Shown: positions 10,301-15,095, numbered from the stretch's first letter. The stretch: DNA of 17,051 nt from an uncultured Collinsella sp. (GCA_900553935.1 USFK01000016.1:1-17051), one strand, 5' to 3'. Made by a program: numbers and translations. The notes: a model not told the origin generated them from the sequence alone.

Positions 10301-10361
10301 CGTACTTGCAGCTGGCATGGCAGTTCTGCTGCTGGCCTTCGCCATGAAGCGCCGCGCCTAG
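4305..10361 (+). CDS. C-terminal 2018 residues of a giant wall-anchored repeat protein (downstream of the in-frame TAG)
   Basis: This is the remainder of the surface protein; the frame is open from 4281. The first ATG is at 4305, but it has no good ribosome site (AAGG lies about 17 bases away) and no signal peptide follows, so it is unlikely to be an independent gene. Order of parts: Ig-like and partly degenerate repeat domains (to about 5516); three tandem units of about 460 residues (5517-9701), each holding a His/Cys module, a YSG/YDG Ig-like domain, an MBG-like domain (KTYG...DP...ANPNY), a YDG-like domain and two further beta domains; a fourth Cys module (9702-9899); and a terminal Ig-like domain (about 9900-10176). 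Nine Thr (10200-10226) and a basic stretch follow. LPSVGD (10260-10277), a hydrophobic helix and KRRA end the protein and resemble a sortase signal. Likely role: an adhesin or mucin-interacting surface protein; MBG-type domains are known from mucus-binding proteins. The substrate is unknown. A strong terminator follows. Confidence 0.8.
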   Translation: MRPSDCNYKNGYAVELGIDGATPDEGKLGVTYSGSEVTPTLTMSNKGGYARDDIVSTGGVRISGSQYYKLSNWGDSKGEPLEKVPTDAGIYRIESKVKVDGQDGALTLTREFQIKPLDLRDVGGITFEFNNGGEDTKINGETVRAYPWTGKTITPSFSVKVYNYDTQSWSYFVKGDDYEIDNDPSYSTVSAVDPPSSNSYYPYYLVYIKGKGNYTGSAYANWTITGTQFENVTAKGFKGPYDGQPHGVNISVENAPADMKIEYNVAGSDEWTTGAPSFTDVQYDGGDVCAVTVNYRITANDYVTKSGSAKIEIEPADQPVPWLYIASAGTGVKVKDESAHFLNDGSLSNLNETYEWKKFGAKRWKSVPAGETSIDNLSAEMYEVRFKEDNNHYPSKANVFTIAEGPCASKDGTWYKTEGSDGIHWQVCRCKEKVNEGKHEFCWEEVTAPTSEKPGLKRYQCSTCGYVLREEEIPPACIGGYVGVYDGNEHAVSVGLQAGATAQFSIDGGASWKTDAPTIKNVGKTTVDYKVTTPGASDIKGQVTLEVTPCPITVAPAKASKTYGDPDPDFTYKVTAGSLMEGDTLSGITYKRDEGENVLTGYKTYKVTASQEEGANANYDITFETGEFTITRRTIDVRWNVGQYVYNGQEQGPTAEITNLVNGDDVSLKVTDAAKVDAGTYTARVTGLVGEDKVLSNYRKPSGIECTYAIAKAKRDSAPNVKATAETVSGKHDGKIEGVDTSMMLGKPSKQMMFIKASDLVDGDKLENLAPGSYRLCYGATTNYEASEIVTVTIAAGPKLKVTLPTEQTGYTLTADATELDWRGSATLKLTVADGYYATKGLSVKANGETIKPSEQGVYQLSKVEKDTAITVEGIAKHEPDGTGWKSDGSSHWHVCTCGERIDVAEHTFEWVIDEKPTVEKPGSKHLHCTVCDYNSSDKVVIPAASVAGYSGEYDGKVHAADVSALPEGTAVTYSIDGGVTWSATVPEIKNVGTLPFKYSATVDGAAIEGEAELVVTPRKVTVTASDASKTYGNDDPELGWKVTKGELVEGESLEGITVSRKAGETVRKDGYAVTAAQAEGANPNYEISFVDGKFTIDQRELTVTWDATTEFIYDGEKHCPQATLGNVMGDDDVSAYVDGVAVKAGAYTAEITELTGADKGNYKLPATGLTCEFSIKKAPKGAPVVQGVAETVSAKADGGITGVDATMEWRAKDSGEYQAVPEGATELSGLAADTYEVRYRADDNHEASAATKVTVATGRKLAVALPAEQVGYKLAADATELDWHGSATLTISIEDGYFADSFTYAVKVNGDAVTLNERGEFTVQDVEGNVRVTVEGVRKHEAVNDKWISDDNTHWHECTCGGKIGEAAHTFTWVVDTPPTATEKGFGHRQCVVCGYALASEEIPAAAISGYSGEYDGAYHTVNASALPEGATAEYSTDDGKTWSTTAPEIKDAGALDVAYKVMIGGATVEGQVTLKVTPRAITVTAQDASKIYGEKDPVFEWSITSGELVGDDTLELEIEREDCDDVREGGYALRLTQPEGANPNYAITFIDGTFIINQRPLTVTWGTTEFVYDGKEHCPVAELGNVIGKDDLGAFADGSQTEVGTYTATLAELTGKAAGNYTLPADGLTCEFSIKNAAQDAPVVQAEAETVSGKKDGKITGIDATMEWRAQGAAEYQAVGKDVTELKDLAAGVYEVRYQAKANYDASAVTEVTVKAGRKLVVTLPGNQVGYTLTSTATELDWHGSATFAISIDGAYFTGKNYAVNVNGKAVKLADDGTYELKDVEGDVNVTVEGVLKHEPDGSGWAHDAKNHWHICRCGEVLDKAEHTFEWVVDKPATTEAKGERHQECTACGEKGATEDIAILAPTIIEGAGQAITVDTAKDLSFRSNAPIKYFQKVLVDDKEVDAENYVLTEGSTIVTLKTSFVKTLGVGEHKLSVVSTTGTAETTFTIAEAAKPTPDSSQTTTTTTTTTSKSKKKTGKGALPSVGDGTYAMAGGVLAAGMAVLLLAFAMKRRA
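5517..6935 (+). repeat. Tandem protein repeat unit 1 (about 473 codons)
   Basis: First copy of the long unit, starting at a His/Cys module (HWQVCRC...HEFCWEE...CSTCGY, about 5571-5703). It continues through Ig-like, MBG (KTYGDPDPDF), YDG-like (VYNGQEQ) and two beta domains. It is the most divergent copy in both protein and DNA, and uses more A/T-ending codons than units 2 and 3. Confidence 0.85.
6936..8324 (+). repeat. Tandem protein repeat unit 2 (463 codons)
   Basis: Starts at KHEPDG and the module HWHVCTCG...HTFEW...CTVCDY. The shared string TGCGAGTTCTCCATCAAGAA begins at 7818 here and at 9198 in unit 3, a period of exactly 1380 bp at that point. Domain order is identical to unit 3, and many stretches are close at DNA level, such as GAGCTCGACTGGCA near the end of each unit. 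Confidence 0.9.
8325..9701 (+). repeat. Tandem protein repeat unit 3 (459 codons)
   Basis: Starts at KHEAVNDKW with the module HWHECTCGG...HTFTW...CVVCGY, followed by the same five beta domains as unit 2. It is closer to unit 2 than to unit 1 by eye, which fits a later duplication of units 2 and 3. Confidence 0.9.
9702..9899 (+). repeat. Partial fourth unit: His/Cys module only
   Basis: Repeats only the opening module of the long unit (HEPDGSGW, HWHICRCGE, HTFEWVVDK, ECTACGE). It then passes directly into the C-terminal Ig-like domain. Its CxC and CxxC pairs are intact. Confidence 0.85.
10200..10226 (+). repeat. Nine-codon poly-Thr (ACC/ACG) tract
   Basis: Nine consecutive Thr codons (ACC and ACG, ending ACT) form a trinucleotide-like tract just before the Lys-rich segment and the sorting signal. 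This is typical of a wall-spanning spacer. It could change length by slippage without shifting the frame. Confidence 0.85.
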
Positions 10362-10377
10362 TTGCTGCCCTGTTCCT

Positions 10378-10413
10378 AAGGGGTCCGGATCTGACAAGCC
10401 GGACCCCTTTTTT
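10378..10413 (+). terminator. Rho-independent terminator after the giant surface-protein gene
   Basis: GGGGTCCGG (10380-10388) pairs perfectly with CCGGACCCC (10399-10407) around a 10-base loop, flanked by AA on the left and followed by six Ts (10408-10413). It starts 17 bases after the TAG stop. Confidence 0.95.
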
Positions 10414-10479
10414 GTGCCGCCGCGAGGTCGCCCCTGTGGACAAAAACTCCGCCCGAAATTGAATCTTTATTTCAACTTT

Positions 10480-10523
10480 ACACCTTGCTTTACAGCTGTC
10501 TTGTCAGCTGTAAAGCAAGGTGT
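10480..10523. promoter_or_regulatory. Perfect 19-bp-arm inverted repeat, candidate NiaR operator
   Basis: ACACCTTGCTTTACAGCTG (10480-10498) and its exact reverse complement (10505-10523) flank the six bases TCTTGT. The inner CAGCTG of each arm is itself palindromic, so it also forms a direct repeat with a 12-bp centre-to-centre distance. The repeat covers the -35 box and the whole spacer of the predicted nadA promoter, so bound repressor would block polymerase. The operon it controls ends with a NiaR-family repressor gene, making autoregulated NAD-operon control the likely role. There is no T-tract, so it is not a terminator. Binding by NiaR is inferred, not shown. Confidence 0.75.
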
Positions 10524-10529
10524 CATACT
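10501..10529 (+). promoter_or_regulatory. Predicted sigma-70-type promoter of nadA-nadB-nadC-niaR
   Basis: TTGTCA (10501-10506) and CATACT (10524-10529) are separated by exactly 17 bases, matching 5 of 6 and 4 of 6 consensus positions. The -35 box and spacer are part of the inverted repeat at 10480-10523. A start about seven bases downstream of the -10 box would give a leader of roughly 30 bases before the nadA ATG. Confidence 0.7.
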
Positions 10530-10563
10530 AAAGCCCCAAGATTCGCCAAAAGAGAGGGGCCTT
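10530..10563 (+). promoter_or_regulatory. Possible hairpin over the nadA ribosome-binding site
   Basis: AAAGCCCC (10530-10537) can pair with GGGGCCTT (10556-10563) at seven of eight positions, with an 18-base loop. This would hide the GGGG of the Shine-Dalgarno sequence AGAGAGGGG (10551-10559). Whether it forms or regulates translation is unknown. Confidence 0.35.
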
Positions 10564-10564
10564 G

Positions 10565-11590
10565 ATGGCACAGAGCGCGAACATGGATGCGTCGGAGCTT
10601 GTACGCGACATTGCGGCCGGCCTGGCATCGGCAACGACGGCAACGGAGCGCGCGGCATTGGTGCCCGCAGAGCTCGTCGAGGCTATTCAGCAACTAAAAA
10701 CCCAACGTGACGCGGTGATCCTGGCACACTATTACGTGGCGCCCGAGGTCCAAGCCGTTGCCGATTACGTCGGCGACAGCTTCTACCTGGCAAAACTCGC
10801 CAAGAGCCTGCCGCAGCAGACCATCGTGCTGTGCGGCGTGGAGTTTATGGGCGAGAGTGCCAAGCTGCTCAACCCCACCAAGACCGTGCTGCTGCCCGAG
10901 CCGGGCGCGGACTGCCCCATGGCTCACATGGTCAAGCGCGAGACGGTCGACGCGGCGCGCACCGAGTACGGCGACGACCTGGCCGTGGTCTGCTACGTCA
11001 ACTCCACGGTCGAGATCAAGAGCTGGAGCGACGTGTGCGTCACCAGCTCCAACGCCGTTAAGATCGTGTCCGAGCTACCGCAGCAGCATATCCTGTTCAT
11101 TCCCGACCAAAACCTGGGCCGTTTCGTAGCCGAGCAGGTGCCGCAAAAGCACGTCCTGCTTAACAAAGGCTACTGCCCGCGCCACCACATCATCACCGTC
11201 GAGCAGATCGTCGACGCGCAGGAAGCGCATCCCGACGCGCTCGTACTGGCGCACCCCGAGTGCAAAGCCGACGTCCTTGCCGAGGCCGACTACGTCGGCT
11301 CCACCGCCGGCATCATCAAGTACGCCGAGGAGTCGGACGCCAGCGAGTTCATCATCGTGACGGTCCGCGGCGTGCTCTACGAGCTCGAGCGCCGCTGCCA
11401 GGGCACCGGCAAGAAGTTCTACTTCCCCGCGGTGCAGCCCACCTGCGTCAACATGGATCTCATCACGCTCGAAAAGCTCGTACGCTGTCTGGAGACGGGC
11501 GAGGGCGAGGTGCAGATCGGCGTGTCGGACGAGGCCGCCGATCAGGCCAAGCTCACGCTCGACCGCATGCTCGAGTACGCGGCGCGCTAA
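10565..11590 (+). CDS. nadA: Quinolinate synthase NadA
   Basis: A [4Fe-4S] enzyme that condenses iminoaspartate (from NadB) with dihydroxyacetone phosphate to form quinolinate, the second step of de novo NAD synthesis, in the cytoplasm. The product has 341 residues, normal for the family. Motifs seen: AHYYVAPEVQAVADYVGDS (about 54-72), CGVEFMGESAKLL, GADCPMAH, YVNSTVEIK, FIPDQNLG, LAHPEC and AVQPTC. The three cluster ligands are likely C117, C204 and C294, judged from their context and spacings of 87 and 90 residues. I chose ATG 10565 rather than the in-frame TTG at 10562 because AGAGAGGGG lies five bases before the ATG. It is the first gene of the nadABC-niaR operon, behind the palindrome-overlapped promoter. 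Confidence 0.96.
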   Translation: MAQSANMDASELVRDIAAGLASATTATERAALVPAELVEAIQQLKTQRDAVILAHYYVAPEVQAVADYVGDSFYLAKLAKSLPQQTIVLCGVEFMGESAKLLNPTKTVLLPEPGADCPMAHMVKRETVDAARTEYGDDLAVVCYVNSTVEIKSWSDVCVTSSNAVKIVSELPQQHILFIPDQNLGRFVAEQVPQKHVLLNKGYCPRHHIITVEQIVDAQEAHPDALVLAHPECKADVLAEADYVGSTAGIIKYAEESDASEFIIVTVRGVLYELERRCQGTGKKFYFPAVQPTCVNMDLITLEKLVRCLETGEGEVQIGVSDEAADQAKLTLDRMLEYAAR

Positions 11591-11595
11591 GCCAA

Positions 11596-11625
11596 TGTGA
11601 CATGAGGGGCGGTTCCCCAGTCACA
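11596..11625 (+). repeat. Intercistronic hairpin between nadA and nadB
   Basis: TGTGAC (11596-11601) pairs with GTCACA (11620-11625), enclosing GGGG (11606-11609) and CCCC (11615-11618). The inner stem is offset by a small asymmetric bulge. It sits just after the nadA stop and before the nadB ribosome site and lacks a T-tract, so it is more likely an RNA-processing or stability element, or a degenerate dispersed repeat, than a terminator. Confidence 0.5.
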
Positions 11626-11645
11626 TCACAAAGGAGAGGATTCCT

Positions 11646-13022
11646 GTGGAAACCAAACAATACCCCGATATGGAGTGTGACGTCGTCATTGCCGGTTGCG
11701 GCGTGGCGGGCCTGTATGCTGCCCTCAATCTGCCGACGAGCACGCGCGTAATCATGCTCTCCAAGGGCGCCGTCGATGAGTGCGATTCGATGCTCGCGCA
11801 GGGCGGCATCTGCGTGCTGCCCGAGGGTCCTGACTACGATGCCTTCTTTGAGGACACCATGCACGCCGGCCATTACGAGAACCGCCGCGAGAGTGTTGAC
11901 ATCATGATTCGCTCGAGCCGTTCGGTCATCAATGACCTGCTGGCCATGGGCGTGGACTTTGAGCGCAAGGCCGACGGCAGCCTCGACTTTACCCGCGAGG
12001 GCGCGCACAGCCGCCCGCGCATCGCCTTCCATGCCGATATTACGGGCAAGGAGATTACGACCAAACTGCTCCAGGCTGTCCGCAAGCTGGACAACGTGCA
12101 GATTCTCGAACACGTTGCCATGACCGATATCCTGACCGCCGAGCGCGATGGCGCCACGGTGTGCACCGGCGTCGTCGCCGTTGCCGTGGATGAGGGCGAT
12201 TCAGCTCGCCCCGCCGACGAGCTGGCACATGCCGCCGAGGGCGTGCATGCCGGCGAGCCGTTTAAGATCCATGCCCTCCATACGCTGTGGGCAACGGGCG
12301 GCATCGGCGGCGTGTACGACCACTCGACCAACTACCCGCAGCTCACCGGTGACGCCTGCTACATCGCGCAGGAGCACGGCATTACGATGGAGCACCTGGA
12401 CTACGTGCAGATCCACCCCACGGGCCTGTTCTCGCCGCAGCCGGGTCGCACCTTCCTGATCAGCGAGAGCTGCCGTGGCGAGGGCGCGATTTTGCTCAAC
12501 GCCGCCGGCGAGCGTTTTACCGACGAGCTGCAGCCGCGCGACGTTGTCGCCGCCGCTATTCGCGAGCAGATGAAGCAGGACGGCACCGAGCACGAGTGGC
12601 TGAGCTTTGCCCCCGTCGAGCGCGACGTGGTGACCGGGCACTTCGCTAACATCCGCGCGCGCTGTCTTGAGGACGGTCGCGACATCCTGGAGGAGCCCAT
12701 TCCCGTCACGCCCACGCAGCACTACTTTATGGGTGGCGTGTGGGTCGACAAGGACGGCCGCACCTCGATGCCCGAGCTCTACGCCGCCGGCGAGACCGCC
12801 TGCAACGGCGTGCACGGCAAGAACCGCCTGGCTTCTAACAGCCTGCTCGAGTCTCTGGTTTGGGGTCGCCGCGCCGCGTGGTACATGCGCACCGGCAAGT
12901 CGCTGGCCGTGGAGCAGGCCGGTGAGCCCGCGCTTGACGGGCGTCACCGCGCCCTGAGCGCCGATACCCTTGCAATCGATGATTTGGCCCGTGCCGCCGG
13001 CACGCAGGCCGTGGAGGAGTAG
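11646..13022 (+). CDS. nadB: L-aspartate oxidase NadB (short form)
   Basis: An FAD flavoprotein that oxidises L-aspartate to iminoaspartate for NadA. It starts at GTG 11646, with AAGGAG (11631-11636) nine bases upstream. Of 458 residues, the N-terminal dinucleotide fold is CDVVIAGCGVAGLYAALNLP (about 10-29). Then come SMLAQGGICV, EGAHSRPRIAFHADITG, LWATGGIGGVY, MEHLDYVQIHPTG, ISESCRGEGAILLN, HYFMGGVWVD and the end of the catalytic core GKNRLASNSLLESLVWGRRAA (about 392-412), all matching aspartate oxidase and related fumarate reductase flavoproteins. Only about 46 residues follow, so most of the C-terminal helical domain of classical NadB (about 540 residues in E. coli) is absent. No frameshift is seen: the stop is three bases before nadC. 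In an anaerobe fumarate is the probable electron acceptor (inference). The nad operon context makes NadB much more likely than another flavoprotein. Confidence 0.93.
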   Translation: METKQYPDMECDVVIAGCGVAGLYAALNLPTSTRVIMLSKGAVDECDSMLAQGGICVLPEGPDYDAFFEDTMHAGHYENRRESVDIMIRSSRSVINDLLAMGVDFERKADGSLDFTREGAHSRPRIAFHADITGKEITTKLLQAVRKLDNVQILEHVAMTDILTAERDGATVCTGVVAVAVDEGDSARPADELAHAAEGVHAGEPFKIHALHTLWATGGIGGVYDHSTNYPQLTGDACYIAQEHGITMEHLDYVQIHPTGLFSPQPGRTFLISESCRGEGAILLNAAGERFTDELQPRDVVAAAIREQMKQDGTEHEWLSFAPVERDVVTGHFANIRARCLEDGRDILEEPIPVTPTQHYFMGGVWVDKDGRTSMPELYAAGETACNGVHGKNRLASNSLLESLVWGRRAAWYMRTGKSLAVEQAGEPALDGRHRALSADTLAIDDLARAAGTQAVEE

Positions 13023-13025
13023 ACC

Positions 13026-13886
13026 ATGAATCCCATTACCATGAAGCTCGTCGTCGATGATCTGATTTTGCAGGCTTTGCGCGAGGACATTACGTTTGAG
13101 GACGTGAGCACGGCGAGCGTGTGCCCCACGGCGCGTCCCGCCACGGTGGAACTCATCGCCAAGGCCGACGGCATCATCGCTGGCCTGGACGTGTTCGCCC
13201 GCACCTTTGAGCTGCTGGATCCGCAGAGCTCAGTGCTCTTTGATGTTGCCGACGGTGACGAGGTACACGCCGGCGACCACGTGGGCCAGGTGCGCGGCGA
13301 CGCGCGCGTGCTGCTTTCGGGCGAGCGCGTGGCGCTCAACTACCTGCAGCGCATGAGCGGTATCGCCACCTACACACACAGCATGGTGGCGGCGCTCGAG
13401 GGTACCAAGACCGTGCTTGTCGACACGCGCAAGACCACACCGGGCATGCGTGTCTTCGAGAAGGCCGCGGTCGAGATCGGCGGCGGCAGCAACCACCGCT
13501 ACAACCTGTCGACGGCTGTCATGCTCAAGGACAACCACATCGACGCCGCCGGTGGCGTGGCGCGCGCGATTGAGATGGCGCGCGCCCATGCGTCGTTTAC
13601 CACGACGGTCGAGATTGAGTGCGAGAACCTGGATATGGTGCGCGAGGCCGTGGAGGCCGGCGCCGACATCATCATGCTCGACAACATGACCCACGACGAC
13701 ATGGCTGCCGCGATTGAGCTTATCGCCGGTCGCGCCAAGACCGAGTGCTCGGGCAACGTGGACGCCAACAATATCCGCGCGCTCGCCGACTTGGGTGTTG
13801 ACTTTATCAGCTCGGGGGCGTTGACGCACTCTGCGCCGATTCTCGACCTCTCACTCAAGCACCTGCGTCTGCTGGACGGTAAATAA
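13026..13886 (+). CDS. nadC: Nicotinate-nucleotide pyrophosphorylase (quinolinate phosphoribosyltransferase) NadC
   Basis: Converts quinolinate and PRPP to nicotinate mononucleotide, CO2 and pyrophosphate, the third step of the pathway. The product has 286 residues, the usual length. Motifs seen: LLSGERVALNYLQRMSGIAT (about 98-117), VDTRKTTPGMR with the substrate-binding Arg/Lys, GGGSNHRYNL, MLKDNH, the acidic barrel residues VEIECEN and MLDNM, and SGNVDANNIRALADLGVDFISSG near the end. ATG 13026 is chosen because GGAGG lies eight bases upstream, inside the end of nadB. A second in-frame ATG at 13041 is possible. It is three bases after nadB and overlaps niaR by one base (TAATG), indicating tight translational coupling. 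Confidence 0.97.
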   Translation: MNPITMKLVVDDLILQALREDITFEDVSTASVCPTARPATVELIAKADGIIAGLDVFARTFELLDPQSSVLFDVADGDEVHAGDHVGQVRGDARVLLSGERVALNYLQRMSGIATYTHSMVAALEGTKTVLVDTRKTTPGMRVFEKAAVEIGGGSNHRYNLSTAVMLKDNHIDAAGGVARAIEMARAHASFTTTVEIECENLDMVREAVEAGADIIMLDNMTHDDMAAAIELIAGRAKTECSGNVDANNIRALADLGVDFISSGALTHSAPILDLSLKHLRLLDGK

Positions 13887-14431
13887 TGGACGCCCGCGAG
13901 CGTCGCCGTGCCATCATGGCCGTGCTCGAGGGAGCCAAGGATCCTGTCTCGGGCAGTGCGCTCGCCCACGAGGTGGGTGTGAGCCGTCAGGTCGTGGTGC
14001 AGGACATCGCCCTGCTGCGCGCCGACGGGCACGATATCGTCGCCACCAATCGCGGCTATGTACTACAGGAGGCGGCGAGCAGCCCGGCTGTGCCCACGCG
14101 TCTGGTCAAGGTGCGCCACAGCGTGGAGCAGGCGGGCGATGAGCTCACGAGCATCGTCGACGCGGGCGGCGCCGTGCTCAACGTGATCGTCAACCACCGC
14201 GTGTACGGCAAGATCACAGCCGATCTGGATATCCGTAACCGCCGCGATATCGAGCGCTATCTGCATGACATTGCCAGTGGCAAGAGCTTTCCGCTGCTGA
14301 CGGTAACCAGCGGCTATCACTTCCACCGCATTGCGGCAGAAGACGAGCAAACCCTCGACGAGATCGAGGCCATGCTCAAGGAGAAAGGCTACTTGGCGGA
14401 CCTCATGCCCTACGAGGATGATCTCTCTTAG
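13886..14431 (+). CDS. niaR: NiaR-type transcriptional repressor of NAD biosynthesis (HTH plus 3H domain)
   Basis: A niacin-responsive repressor of 181 residues. The N-terminal winged helix-turn-helix (about 5-60) contains the recognition region SGSALAHEVGVSRQVVVQDIALLR. The C-terminal 3H domain (about 72-175) has the conserved histidines in VRHSVEQAGDEL, NHRVYGKI and GYHFHRI. From recall of the Thermotoga homologue, a metal site is made by His, Glu, His, His; H78, E86, H145 and H147 here keep that spacing. It is the last gene of nadABC-niaR, translationally coupled to nadC by the TAATG overlap. NiaR-family proteins repress nad operons when niacin is plentiful, so it probably binds the inverted repeat at 10480-10523 and controls its own expression. 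The operator assignment is inference; the family call is secure. Confidence 0.92.
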   Translation: MDARERRRAIMAVLEGAKDPVSGSALAHEVGVSRQVVVQDIALLRADGHDIVATNRGYVLQEAASSPAVPTRLVKVRHSVEQAGDELTSIVDAGGAVLNVIVNHRVYGKITADLDIRNRRDIERYLHDIASGKSFPLLTVTSGYHFHRIAAEDEQTLDEIEAMLKEKGYLADLMPYEDDLS

Positions 14432-14449
14432 CCCGATACTGTCTTTATA

Positions 14450-14516
14450 AGTTGCGGTGAAATAGTTCCTAAAATCGGCACCTAAGCAATGAATCGGGAA
14501 CTATTCCACCGCAACT
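14450..14516. repeat. Long near-perfect inverted repeat downstream of niaR
   Basis: AGTTGCGGTGAAATAGTTCC (14450-14469) is the reverse complement of 14497-14516 at 19 of 20 positions, with a 27-base loop. It has no T-tract after it and encodes nothing. Its size and style suggest a dispersed intergenic repeat (REP or MITE-like) rather than a simple terminator. It shares the TTGCGG arm start and layout with the element at 15040-15095. Confidence 0.75.
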
Positions 14517-14556
14517 GCCAAGGTAGCCCCGTCCCCAATTAGCTGCCTATACAAAC

Positions 14557-14594
14557 AAAAGGAGGCCTCCGCGGCGATGCGGAGGCCTCCTTTT
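14557..14594. terminator. Bidirectional rho-independent terminator
   Basis: AAAAGGAGGCCTCCGC (14557-14572) pairs fully with 14579-14594 around the loop GGCGAT. Ts follow on the plus side (14591-14595) and TTTTGTTTGT on the minus side. It would end the ferredoxin transcript (stop at 14635 on the minus strand) and any read-through from the nad operon. Confidence 0.92.
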
Positions 14595-14634
14595 TGTGCA
14601 CGGTGTACTTGTGAGTGTGCAAGTGGGGGAGTTA

Positions 14635-14820
14635 TTACTCCTCGACGATCTCGGTGATCGCGCCGGCGGGGCAAGCGTCCTGGCAAGCGCCACAGGCGAC
14701 GCAGGAATCCTCGTCAGCGACGGTAGCGACGTCCTGGAGCTCCAGAACGCCAGCGGGGCAGGAGTCGACGCAAACGCCACAAGCGATGCACTCGTCGGCA
14801 TCAATTACGGGATGAGCCAT
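14635..14820 (-). CDS. Small 2x[4Fe-4S] ferredoxin
   Basis: A clostridial-type bacterial ferredoxin of 61 residues, a low-potential electron carrier in the cytoplasm. Both cluster motifs are complete: C11-x2-C14-x2-C17-x3-C21-P and C40-x2-C43-x2-C46-x3-C50-P, in two similar halves (CIACGVCVDSCPAG and CVACGACQDACPAG). It is acidic overall, with EIVEE at the end. I chose ATG at 14818-14820 because AGAGAGGAA lies about seven bases upstream and the fold starts at MAHPVIDADE. A longer frame would add 22 unlikely residues across the leader. It is a single-gene unit with its own promoter, leader hairpin and terminator. Its redox partner cannot be told from the neighbourhood. Confidence 0.95.
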   Translation of the reverse strand: MAHPVIDADECIACGVCVDSCPAGVLELQDVATVADEDSCVACGACQDACPAGAITEIVEE

Positions 14821-14839
14821 GGTAGTTTCCTCTCTGTTG

Positions 14840-14867
14840 ACCGACGCTACAGGCGATGTGCGTCGGT
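14840..14867 (-). promoter_or_regulatory. Hairpin in the ferredoxin mRNA leader
   Basis: ACCGACGC (14840-14847) and GCGTCGGT (14860-14867) form a perfect 8-bp stem with a 12-base loop. It lies between the predicted -10 box and the ribosome site of the ferredoxin gene. It could be a 5' stabilising stem or a protein-binding palindrome; nothing further can be said. Confidence 0.5.
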
Positions 14868-14881
14868 TTGATTCGGGCAAA

Positions 14882-14909
14882 AACATACCACGGGAGCGAC
14901 CGTTTGCAA
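14882..14909 (-). promoter_or_regulatory. Predicted promoter of the ferredoxin gene
   Basis: On the minus strand TTGCAA (14904-14909) and TATGTT (14882-14887) are 16 bases apart, each matching four of six consensus positions. They lie about 60-90 bases before the ATG. The match is moderate, but it is the only good pair seen upstream of this gene. Confidence 0.45.
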
Positions 14910-15039
14910 TACCCTCTGGCCGGCATCTTCATACCGTTCGCCGAGTATGCCGCGGCTTACTAAAAAACATGCAGGTGAGGCCGTTGAGCTGCGCAAATGT
15001 TAGCTATAGGTGACTTGAAATCTAGGGCGATTGAGCGTG

Positions 15040-15095
15040 CTTGCGGAAACTGCGTCCCGGAATTCACGCTCAGACTGGGACGCGCTTTCCCCAAG
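15040..15095. repeat. Long imperfect inverted repeat between the ferredoxin gene and dnaK
   Basis: CTTGCGGAAACTGCGTCCC (15040-15058) matches the reverse complement of 15077-15095 at 16 of 19 positions, with an 18-base loop. An interleaved second pair, TGAGCGTG (15032-15039) and CACGCTCA (15065-15072), gives an alternative fold. It is non-coding with no T-tract. The layout resembles the element at 14450-14516. Confidence 0.65.

Noticed and set aside
7461..10397. 978-residue open frame on the minus strand antisense to the surface-protein repeats
   Set aside because: It mirrors the C/G-ending codon bias of the real gene, spans the terminator region, and gives a low-complexity Leu/Val/Gly/Arg-rich product with no recognisable domain.
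10480..10523. Inverted repeat considered as a terminator or attenuator
   Set aside because: No T-tract follows, the real terminator is already at 10378-10413, and a promoter lies inside the repeat.
10562..10564. TTG as the nadA start
   Set aside because: It is only two bases from the Shine-Dalgarno sequence; the ATG at 10565 has proper spacing.
12201..12947. 248-residue minus-strand frame within nadB
   Set aside because: It is a shadow of nadB codon bias; the plus strand carries all aspartate oxidase motifs.
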